DNA of 64,000 nt from Hyphodiscus hymeniophilus (lineage: Eukaryota; Ascomycota; Leotiomycetes; Helotiales; Hyphodiscaceae). Below are positions 54,575 to 64,000 of the stretch, piece after piece; the first letter of the stretch is position 1; the number at the start of each line of letters is the position of its first letter. Location: positions 1,240,001 through 1,304,000 of the forward strand of contig VNKQ01000010.1 in the NCBI GenBank assembly GCA_016508695.1, read 5' to 3'. The notes beneath the pieces are model-generated. The model was not told the origin of the DNA and made no database searches. It worked only from the letters and a program-made list of their open reading frames with translations. A program made the position numbers and the translations under genes.

Positions 54575-55276
54575 GGGACAGGCTATAATAACTTGCCTTC
54601 CGGCTAAAACAACTTGGTTAACCCTACTTATAGGTATATATCTAGGAAGCTTCCCCCACTATACTAATTTGTATATGTGCAAGAGCTTGCGATATATACT
54701 ATTATACTAACTTATTATAATCCGGATTTAATTCCCTATCTTGGGTATAACCCTTAAAAGGTTCTATTATTATAACTTAAACTTCTTATATTACTTGACT
54801 TTACAATATATCTCTTACAATTATTGCTATATCTTTAAAGTAATCGTCTTTATATATAGAAGAAATCCCCCTTATAACCCCTCTCCTTTTGTATACTTAG
54901 TTTATATTAATTAATATATCCTTCTACTATCCGCACTATTACTAGGGTAATAGAACTCACTCTATTTAGGCCTAAATAAACTATAAAGACCTACCTAACT
55001 AGTAACTTAAGTCGCTTAAGGATTATAGAGGCTAAAGAGGGGGGAAGTTCGAAGACTAAGAGTAGTCGTTATATACTCGATTTTATAATATATAATACTC
55101 TTCTTAATATATTATAAGGTCTACCTTTCTCTCAAATAATAAGGATATATTAATATTTAGTAAAGTATATAGTTTAGCCTTGCTTATATATACAAATTAC
55201 TATAATTAAGCGAGAGTATTAGATATACCCCCGAAAAGTTATTTTAGCCAGAAGGCAAGTTATTATAGCCCGTCCC
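54575..55276. mobile_element. TIR element family 2 (copy D2, 702 bp)
   Basis: Left GGGACAGGCTATAATAACTT, right ...TTATTATAGCCCGTCCC. Flanks TATTTTTC and TATTTTCT are an imperfect 8-bp duplication of a site reading TATTCTTC in the other copia copy. Inserted only 36 bp from A2. Confidence 0.83.
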
Positions 55277-56483
55277 TATTTTCTCCTTTAAAGCTTATAA
55301 GTAATACTTACTAAATAAAGTCTTATATTTGTAATTTTAGAATTACTTTAAGTAATATAATTAAGCGTTTATATAATAAGTAATAACTAATCTTAGACTT
55401 AATTAAAATAAGATTTATACTTATAGCGCTCGAGTATATACTCTAAAGAAAAAATAATAAAAAGGCAAAAATAAAAGAGTATTTAAAGTATTTCTTTAAG
55501 TATATATCAAATACTTAATTAAATATATTACGTTTAATATATATAAGATTTAAGTACTTTAACTTAAAAGAATAATTATTATAAGGGATATAACCTTTAA
55601 TAAAACTAAATTTTATATTTTTAATTAAGAGATATAAGAGTAGTAGCCCTTAGTAAGTACTAAAGCTATTATTTTTTTAATTAAAGAATATAAAATTTAA
55701 AACGTTACTAATAAAATTATTAAATATCTTTTTATAAATAAGATATTCTTTTTTAAAAGAAAAGTTATAACTATATTAAATAATCTTATATACGAGATTC
55801 TAAGGGGTAAGCTTTTAAGTAAAGATAATAAGAGTTAAAACTTAAGAGTAAGTAAAGAAATTAGACTTTTAACTTTTAAACAAATATTTAAATTAATAAA
55901 CTTATAAATAAGAATTAAGAGATATAATAATAATTATTTATTTAAAAAAATATTTATAATTAGTAATTATATTAATAGCGAGTTAAATAAAAGTATAATT
56001 ACTTAAGGATTAGCTTAATTATTAAACGAGTACCCGAGTATAAGTAAATAATTAATCCCTTAAGTAATTATATATTAATTTAAAGAATTACTTAGCTTAG
56101 CGTAAGGCAAATTTAGCTTTAGTAATTATAAAATAGCTATAAGTAATAGTCTTTTAGTAATAGAGAATAGCCTTTTAAGTAATACTTTAATAATAAAAGT
56201 CTTAAATTATAAAATATACTAATTAAGTAAATTAAAATAATAAGTATAAAAGAATTAATAGCCTAAGCTATAAATTATCTCTAAAGAAAATTTAAACGAA
56301 AATAAACTAAGTATATTATATATTACTTCGATATATACCTCGATTTTAAAATTAAGTTAAAAGTAATATAATAAGTTCTTATTAACATTTTAAAAGAACT
56401 TAAATTATAAAGAATAAGTCTAGATAATATACGTAATAATCTTTACTTTTATTTTAGTAAATAATACTTTAAGAGAAAAAATA

Positions 56484-57108
56484 GAGACAGGCTATAATAA
56501 CTTGCCTCCTGGCTAAAACAACTTTTCGGGGGTATACTTAATACCCTTACTTAACTATAGTAATTTGTATGCGCAAGTAAGACTAAACTATATACCTTAC
56601 TAAATATTAATATATCCTTATTATTCTTAACTTTTAATATACGATTTAATAGTCACTTGGCCTGCCTTATTATTATATAATTTGGGAGCGCGAGTCTAAT
56701 AGAGGAGTAATCTTACTAACTAATATATATCGTTACTAATACTATAATAAGCCTATAACTAATACTCTTAATCCCTTTCTTATACTAGAAGTTTTAAGAC
56801 TTATTTTTAACCTTATATATATATAAGGGAAAGATAGACCCTATAATATATTAAGAGGAGTATTATATATTACGAAATTAAATACGCGACAATTACTCTT
56901 AGTCTTTAAACTTTTCTCCTCTTTAGTTCTTATAATCCTTAAGTAACTTAAGTTATTAGTCGGATAAGTCTTTATAGTTTATTTAGGCCTAAATAAAGTA
57001 AGTTCTATTACTCTAATAATAATACGAATAGCAAAAGAATATATCGATTAATATAAGCTAAGTATATAAAGGGAAAGAAGTTATATAAGGGGGATTTCTT
57101 TTATATAT
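56484..57108. mobile_element. TIR element family 2, right end missing (copy D3)
   Basis: Begins GAGACAGGCTATAATAACTT after AAAAAATA; follows copy D for about 625 bp and stops at GATTTCTTTTATATA, where the LTR-like repeat begins. The insertion point in the copia sequence is confirmed by the other copy near 62.1 kb. Confidence 0.8.
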
Positions 57109-57944
57109 TGTCGCGTAAATAATTAGTCTAATCTTTAAAAAGAAAGGGTTATAAGAAAAGACTACTCAAATAAGCGTATATTAAGTATTATCTAGTCTAA
57201 AGAAAGAAGAAAAAGAAGTAAGTCTTCTCTTAAATATTAAATTACTCTTATAAAGCTTAGCGAAATAAGTGCTTAAATAGAGCTTAAGTAATTATATAAC
57301 GTAATTAGATATTTAATAAGTATAATTAGATATTTTATAATTATAAGATTAGTTAAGCCTTAATTTTATAATATACCCCCTAGTTATTATAGAGAAGTCC
57401 AAAGACCTTTTATTTTATAATAACTATTATTTTATAATTCTAAATCCCTTATATTCCTTAAATAACTTTAATTCGATATATTAGAATATATACTTATATT
57501 TAAAGTCAATTATAAGATATAGCGTATATTTACTTATATAGCTTGTAAGTAAGTTTCCTATACTTTATATATATATAAATTTCGAGTTGTAAATATTAGT
57601 ATTTGCTTTGTTTAATTACTTAATATAATTAATCTAATTAAAGATCTTATACTTAATAATAACTAATATTATAATTAGTTCTAACTAATATCTCTTTTAT
57701 CTCTTAGCTTTATAAATAGTATAAATAATACAAATAATATAAATAACGCAAACTTTATATATTATTTAATCTCTATAGCTACCTTAATTAATTTAGTGAC
57801 TTAATACGCTTCTAATTATATTAGTAGGCGCGTATCTAATTAGGCTATAAGTATAAAATCGCGATCTCGCAACCTTTTAACCTCTAATAATAATAATAAA
57901 CAATATTAACTTTTAATACTACTATAGTAATATATTATTATTAT
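57109..57944 (+). mobile_element. LTR-like unit, copy 1 (836 bp)
   Basis: Begins TGTCGCGTAAATAATTAGTC. Repeated directly and without spacer as copy 2; differences are almost all C/T or G/A. TG start suits an LTR, but the matching CA end is not evident after mutation. Confidence 0.75.
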
Positions 57945-58784
57945 TATTACGTAGATAATCGGTCTAATCTTTAAAAAGAAAGGGTTTATAAGAAAAGACT
58001 ACTCGAGTAAGTATATATTAAGTATTATTTAGTCTAAAGAAAGAAGAAGAAGAAGTAAGTCTTTTTTTAAGTATTAAATTACTCTTATAAAGCTTAGCGA
58101 AATAAGTACTTAAATAAAGCTTAAATAATTATATAACGTAATTAGATATTTAATAAGTATAATTAAATATTTTATAATTATAAGATTAATTAAGCCTTAA
58201 TTTTGTAATATACCCTTTAATTATTATAAAGAAGTCTAAAGACCTTTTATTTTATAATAACTATTATTTTATAATCCCTAATCCCTTATATTCTTTAAAT
58301 AGCTTTAATTTAATATATTAAAATATATACTTATATTCGAAGTCAATTATAAGATATAGCGTACATTTACTTATATAGCTTACAAGTAAGTTCCTTATAC
58401 TTTATATATATATAGATTTCGAGTTATAAATATTAGTATTTGCTTTGTTTAATTACTTAATATAATTAATCTAATTAGAGATTTTATACTTAATAGTAAC
58501 TAGTATTATAATTAGTTCTAACTAATATCTCTTTTATCTCCTAGCCTTATAAATAGTATAAATAATACAAATAATATAAATAACGCAAACTTTATATATT
58601 ATTTAATCTCTATAGCTACCTTAATTAATTTAGTGACTTAATACGCTTCTAATTATATTAGTAGGCGCGTATCTAATTAAGCTATAAGTATAAAATCGCA
58701 ATCTCGTAACCTTTTAACCTCTAATAATAATAGCAAATAATAATATTAACTTTTAATACTATTATAATAATATATTATTACTAT
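57945..58784 (+). mobile_element. LTR-like unit, copy 2 (840 bp)
   Basis: Begins TATTACGTAGATAATCGGTC, corresponding by transitions to the start of copy 1. Head-to-tail LTR-LTR arrangement with no internal region between them. Confidence 0.75.
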
Positions 58785-60180
58785 TTTATTAATAGTTCTT
58801 TTATCTTCTTATTAATTATTAATATAAGTAATACCTTAAGTAATAATACGAGTAAAAGCTCGAGTAGTCGATTAGCTTTATTTAAATTCTAGGTTTAATT
58901 CTTAAGCTTTATTTAATTATTACTTTATATTCGATAATTAGTATAACTAACCTCTTTAATATATAGGGCTTTAAAGAAAAGTAAATAAAGACACTTATTA
59001 ATCCTTTTATTACTAAATCTAATAATCCCTTTTAATCTCTCTCTTTTCTTATTAATAATTATAATAATAATAATAATTATAATAATAATAATAATAATAA
59101 TAAAGAAAAAGAAGATAAGAAAGACAAAGCTAAAAAAGATAAAGATAAAGAAAATAAAAATAATCTAATCTTATCTCTTATTAAGTTATATAATTATTAT
59201 TACTAGTTTTTATACTTATTACTTATATTAACTCTTATTTTTATTACTCGTCTAGATAATAGTCTTATTTACTACTTATATAATTAAATTACTTGCCTTA
59301 GTCTTTATTCTTTTATTCTAGACAATTATATTCCGGATACTCTTTCTTATTATTCTTATAATTCTACTTATAATCTTAATACTTAGCGAGATTAGCCTTG
59401 CCTTAGTTGTTTGTTTTCTTTAATAGCTAGAAAATCTAATAATTATTATTTTAAAAATTCTATTATATTATATAGTATTTAGTATTATTAATATTATATA
59501 TACTCTTATATTTTAATCTTTACTAATATTCTTTTATATACTTAACTATTTTATAATAAGTATTATTATTAAAAAGCTAGCTAAAGTTTTAATTAAAAAG
59601 TATATTAAATATAAAGTTTTTATTTAATTAATACTAATCTTTATATAGAAAATAAAGTAATTAAAAATTATTATTTAAACTATATTAAAAATTAGTAATT
59701 TTATTAATCTTACTAATTATACTTTAGGAATTAATACTTATTAATATAGGGATAATAATAATAATTAAAGTCTTACTCTTTATTATATTAAAACTCTTTT
59801 TTTTAGTTTTGCTAGTTTAAAGACTAGTAAGTAAGAAATACTTACTTAAGCCTTTATTACTTATATAAATACTATACGTAGTCTAAGTAGTTAAAGTAGC
59901 GAATAATCTATTAGTAATCTAAAGAAATACTAAGTAGTCTTTTATAATATATTTTCGTTCTTCTTTTTTTTATATTAAAGTAACTTAGTAATAATACACA
60001 AATAAGTATTAATTTACTAAATTCCCTTAACTATAAAATAAATAACTTATAAAATAAAATATATAATTATTAATTATATTATCTTATTATATTATAGCTT
60101 TAAAGTATAAAAAACTCTATTTAATTCTTTTAATTAATCTTACTAGTATTTATATAGAATTCTATAATAGTCTTACTAGT
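58785..60180 (+). pseudogene. possible gag-like retroelement remnant
   Basis: Follows the LTR-like unit. A (TAA)n tract at about 59055-59103 leads into a lysine/aspartate-rich frame KEKEDKKDKAKKDKDKEN, then a frame with DNYIPDTLSYYSYNSTYNLN and PCLSCLFSLIARKSNN interrupted by stops. Position after an LTR and the cysteine pair suggest gag, but no family was recognised. Confidence 0.35.
59055..59103 (+). repeat. (TAA)n microsatellite
   Basis: About 50 bp of ATAATAATAATAAT with two interruptions, ahead of the lysine-rich frame. Confidence 0.8.
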
Positions 60181-60199
60181 ATTCTATTAAATATTCTAT

Positions 60200-60335
60200 T
60201 AATTTAACTAATCCTAGTAATATCTAATTAGAATCTTAATAGAATTTATTTAATCCTAGTAATATCTAGCTAAAATCTTAATAGAATCTATTTAATTCTA
60301 GTAATATCTAGCTAAAATCCTAATAGAATTTATTA
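60200..60335. repeat. about 42-bp tandem repeat, three copies
   Basis: The unit contains CCTAGTAATATCTAGCTAAA and CTTAATAGAATCTATTTAAT; three consecutive copies with few changes lie just beyond the presumed 3' end of the minus-strand copia-like remnant. Confidence 0.7.
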
Positions 60336-60399
60336 ATATTTAAAAGATATCTAATTACTAATTTCTAATCTTTTATTATTTTAATTAAATGCCTAGTCT

Positions 60400-63300
60400 A
60401 ATCCTTAGAGATTTATTTAATATTTACTTATTAAACGCTAATTAATTAATACTTTTATATAATTAATACTTTAAATCTTATACTTTCTTAAGATCTTTAA
60501 TTTTTTTATATATATCTTATAAATTTAATAAAGCTTAGAAATACTTAAACTTATATTTAAAGATATTTTTAGTAAGCTTATTTACTAGTATTTTACTAGT
60601 TAGTAAGTATATTACTTTAAACGTTTTAAATTTATACTTTTAATAAAGCTATATATTTTAAATATTTATATATTATAGCTTAGTTATAATTCTCTTATTT
60701 TCCCTTATAATTAGTTTAATTATTTATTAATTATTATAAAAGATCGTTTAAGAGTCTTTGAGTAAGAGTTTAATTTCTTTAAAAAATCGTTATAATATTA
60801 TTGTTTCTTTAGTTATATACTCTACTCTTAAGAGTTTTACTTAAGTAGTAAACGTTAATACTATTAACTATCGAGTTGCTTTTTAAGTAATAAGTCCTTT
60901 AAATAAAAATATTATATACTTATAAGATAATTACTAAGTTTTAATATCGTTTGTAAATAATACGTCTAATATAATTAGTAACTAGCTTTTTAAGCTTTTT
61001 CTATATTAAATAGTAAGATATCGAGTTCTCTAAAGATATTTAATTACTTAATTAACTACTTTTATATATTATATACTAAGGTTTATTAAAAATTAAAAGA
61101 GCTAAAAGGTTGCGAAAGTAATATTTACTCTAATTATAATTATAATATAAAAAACTAATTTTACTCTTTTTTAATATACTTTAATAAAGCTTAATATTAT
61201 TATCTTTAGGTTTTTAATAAGCTTAGTTCTTAAGAGTAATATAAACAAATATTTTTATTTAATTAAATTAAACTTTTAAGTAATCTTTTTAATATAAGTA
61301 TTATAAAGTAAAAAGATTATCTTATTATTTTAATCTCTAATTATATAAATGCCTAAAAACTATTAAATATCTTTTAAGTCCCAAAGCTTATATAACTTTT
61401 TTAGCTTTTTAATAAAATTATATATCTTTTACTTGTTTCTTTTATAATATAAGATTAGTATATTATTTATATAAAAGATTATAAAGATTTATCGAGTAGA
61501 GTTATAAAAGAGGCATAACTCTTTCTTACTTTAAATTAACCCGAAAGACTTAATTATTAAAGAGAAGTCTTAATATTAAAGAGCTAAAGAGTCTCGTAAG
61601 CTATATAAAGCTTAGTTAATCTCTATATAAAACCCTACTTTTTTAAAGCCTAGAGAAAGCTAATATATTACTTATACTCTTTTATCGTTTTATAAAGTAT
61701 TAATAAAAGTATTAATAATATTATATTATTTAATTTCGAGATCGAAATAAACTATAATAATTATAATTACTTAAAATAAACGAGTAATAAGTATAATAAT
61801 ATATATAAAAATAATTAAATTTTCTTTTTAAAAATTATTATAAATAATAATCCGAGACTTATAATAAATTATAAAACCGTTTAAGTCTATTTTATAAGTA
61901 AAGACTTATTTTAGAGAAATAGCTTTTAAATTAATTAAGCTTACTTTAATTTATCTTTAATAGTTTTTTAGCTTTAAATTTTTAATTTCTAATTTTATAT
62001 CTTAAATAAAGTAATTATTATATTTGTATATCTTAAGATTACTTTATAACCTTAATACCTTTAAAAGATTTTTTTAATAAACTCTTTTTAAAGCTAGAAG
62101 TATTTTTTCTCTTAAAGTATTATTTACTAAAATAAAAGTAAAGATTATTATATATATTATTTAAACTTATTCTTTATAGCTTAAGTTCTTTTAAAATATT
62201 AATAAGAACTTATTATATTACTCTTAGCTTAATCTTAAGATTAAAGTATATATTAAAGTAATATATAATATACTTAATTCGTTTTTATTTATATCTTCTT
62301 TAAAGACGATTTATAGTTTAGACTATTAATTTTTCTATACTTATTATTTTAATTTACTTAATTAATATATCTTACGATTTGAGACTCTTATTATTAGAGT
62401 ATTACTTAAAAGGCTATTTTTTATTATTAAGAGATTATTACTTATAGTTATTTTATAATTACTAGAGTTAAATTCGCTTTATACTAGGCTAAGTAATTCT
62501 TTAAATTAGTATATAACTACTTAAGGGATTAATTATTTACTTATATTTAAGTATTCGTTTAATAACTAAGTTAATTCTCGAGTAACTATACTTTTATTTA
62601 ACTTACTATTAATATAATTATTAATTATAAGTATTCTTTTAAATAAATAATTATTATTACTCTTTTTAGTTTTTATTTATAAGTTTATTAGCTTAAGTGT
62701 TTATTTAAGAGTTAAAAGTCTAATTTCTTTATTTACCCCCGAGTTTTAACTCTCGTTATTTTTACTTAAAAGCTTACTCCCTAAAATCTTATATATAAAA
62801 TCTTTTAATATAATTATAACTTTTCTTTTAAAAGAGAGTATCTCGTTTATAAAAAGATATTTAATAATTTTACTAATAGTATTTTAAATTTTATATTTTT
62901 TAATTAGAGAAATAATAGCTTTAGCGCTTATTAAAGGCTATTACTTTTATATCTCTTAATTAAGAATATAGAATTTAGTTTTATTAAAAGTTACGTTTCT
63001 TATAACGATTATTCTTTTAAGTTAAAGTATTTAAATCCTATATATATTAAACGCAATATATTTAACTAAGTATTTAATATATACTTAAGAAAGTACTTTA
63101 AATATTCTTTTGTTTTTACCTTTTTATTATTCTTTTTTTAAAGCGTATACTCGAGTATTATAAGTATAAATCTTATTCTAATTAAGTTTAAGATTAATTA
63201 TTATTTATTATATAAATACTTAATTATATTACTTAAAGTAGTTTTAAAACTATAAGTATAAGACTTTATTTAGTAAGTATTACTTATAAGCTTTAAAGAG

Positions 63301-64000
63301 AAGAATAGTATATAAGTAAATTATTACTTTATATATTTTTAGCTAAAAGTTTTTTAAAAGATTAATAGTAAGTCTTATTCTAATTAATTTCTCAATTATA
63401 TCTCTCTTAGCTTTCTCGATTATACTAGTAGGCTTATAAGTATAAGCTAATACTAATTCTATATCGATTTCTTTTATATTAGCCTATTACTTAAAATCTA
63501 TTATACTAAAAAGAAAGATTACTAAAGTATTTTAATTATTCTTAATTTTATAAATTAATAATTTAAATTAATGTTTTATTTATATATTAAAATAAAAGAT
63601 CGAGTTTATAACTATAATCTTACGTTTCTTTATAAGTATAAATCTCTAATACTTTTTATTAAACTCGTCTTTAATTAATAAAATCTAGCTAATATTATTA
63701 TATACTTTAAAGAAATTAAAGAGATCCTAAATAATTCTCTAAAATAATCTTAGTAATTTAAAGTATAATACTTAATAAAAGATTTACTTTTTAGCTAATA
63801 TAAAAGTATAAGCTTCGTAATATATAATTAGTATTCCCTTAATAATTATATTCCTAGCTACTTTTATAAGTAACTCGAGAACCTTTAGTTTAGAGTATTT
63901 TACTTATTAATACTAAAGCTTAACTAAATTGCTCTAGGGTTTTAAGTAGTCTCTTAATTATTTAAATAACTTCTTTAGTTATTATTTAATTATTAAGTAT
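60400..64000 (-). pseudogene. Ty1/copia-like retrotransposon remnant, minus-strand copy, runs off window
   Basis: Reads on the minus strand from the right edge: integrase C-terminal region in 64.0-62.9 kb (frames with AYTYKP, IIEKARRDIIEKLIRIR, VIRNVTFNKTKF), then a reverse transcriptase whose active-site box reads FYINNILIL at about 61452-61476, where the family has two aspartates. The Asn pair is the expected RIP change. Many stops. It is an inverted partial copy of the 52.7-56.5 kb element without the TIR insertions. Confidence 0.75.

Larger units (their letters stand above)
52736..56483 (+). pseudogene. Ty1/copia-like retrotransposon remnant, plus-strand copy, interrupted
   Basis: A protease-like remnant lies at 53076-53342, still open by chance, with N and K where the family has D and E (LLNIIIINSFYINII near its end). 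An integrase region follows in 53.7-56.4 kb, identified by comparison with the inverted copy at 61.9-64 kb. Frames include IIEKARR.. and YRI-IL..IIVIRNVTFNKTKF. It is interrupted by A2 (54201-54538) and D2 (54575-55276) and ended by D3 at 56484. Many in-frame stops and G-to-A replacements; dead. Confidence 0.75.
45319..64000. repeat. AT-rich block of RIP-degraded transposons
   Basis: From about 45,320 to the right edge the sequence is overwhelmingly A and T with TA steps dominating and C and G almost confined to short islands. Repeated elements in it differ from each other mainly by C/T and G/A changes, and coding remnants show D to N, E to K and Gln to stop substitutions, as repeat-induced point mutation produces. 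No intact ORF of credible coding character is present. Individual elements are listed separately. Stretches 45319-46307 and 46679-47291 are degenerate sequence I cannot assign. Confidence 0.9.

Noticed and set aside
45319..64000. AT-rich block as mitochondrial DNA or a centromere
   Set aside because: It contains RIP-type transposon remnants with TSDs and no mitochondrial genes; a centromere claim would need chromatin data.
1..64000. tRNA, rRNA or CRISPR features
   Set aside because: I looked for tRNA T-loop words and regular spaced repeats and found none that fold or space convincingly; by eye, an isolated tRNA with an intron could be missed.

Overview
This window comes from the nuclear genome of a filamentous ascomycete. 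Genes are compact and carry short introns of mostly 47-210 nt (GTAAGT-like donors, CTAAC-type branch points). Recognisable products include a WOPR-domain regulator, a CENP-A, a fused Ade5,7 and a fungal-type acireductone dioxygenase. A normal-GC, gene-bearing part (1 to about 45,320) meets an extremely AT-rich part (about 45,320 to 64,000) of decayed transposons. Their loss of C and G in favour of TpA is the signature of repeat-induced point mutation (RIP). Such two-compartment genomes are common in Leotiomycetes and some Dothideomycetes; placing this in Helotiales is only my impression from protein similarity.

Layout of the gene part: a 3'-truncated FAD/NAD(P)-binding protein (-) diverges from a ten-exon TDP1 (+). 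About 5 kb without a recognisable gene precedes a single-exon Sge1/Ryp1/Reg1-type WOPR regulator. Then come a cardiolipin synthase-like CDP-alcohol phosphatidyltransferase (+), a disordered Y/G/N-rich protein with an apparent one-base frameshift (-), a 59-residue two-exon protein (-), mitochondrial MTO1/MnmG (-), an Edc1/PNRC-like decapping activator (-), RBX1 (+), SPC1 (-), a CorA Mg2+ transporter (+), TIM8 (+), ADI1 (+), an unknown 218-aa protein (-), a short-chain dehydrogenase (+), a Derlin (-), the centromeric histone CENP-A (+), homoserine kinase THR1 (-), ADE5,7 (+) and a class A flavin monooxygenase (-). The last gene-like object is a membrane-protein pseudogene, frameshifted twice and cut off at its 5' side at the edge of the AT-rich block. 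Most genes are housekeeping. Divergent pairs share short intergenic regions (SPC1 and CorA are further apart); THR1/ADE5,7 are only 298 bp apart.

The AT-rich part is a nest of dead transposons. Two families of terminal-inverted-repeat elements are present. Their termini have the same design (GGGACG followed by two tandem copies of a 14-15-mer) but different 14-15-mers. Five insertions have 8-bp target-site duplications, four of them exact in both copies. One larger element carries a MULE-type (Mutator-like) transposase remnant. They are inserted into one another and into a Ty1/copia-like retrotransposon, which is present as two inverted copies (plus strand about 52.7-56.5 kb, minus strand about 60.4-64 kb). 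An 836/840-bp LTR-like unit occurs twice head to tail, and a third reversed fragment lies at 50.5 kb. The two smallest TIR elements carry internal TTAGGG telomere-like tracts.

I found no convincing evidence of a wholly new biological system. The most unusual structure is the TIR element families with paired-repeat termini, shared interiors and embedded telomere-like DNA. Exon boundaries were worked out by hand from splice signals and protein-family continuity. Family names rest on recognition of motifs, not on a search.
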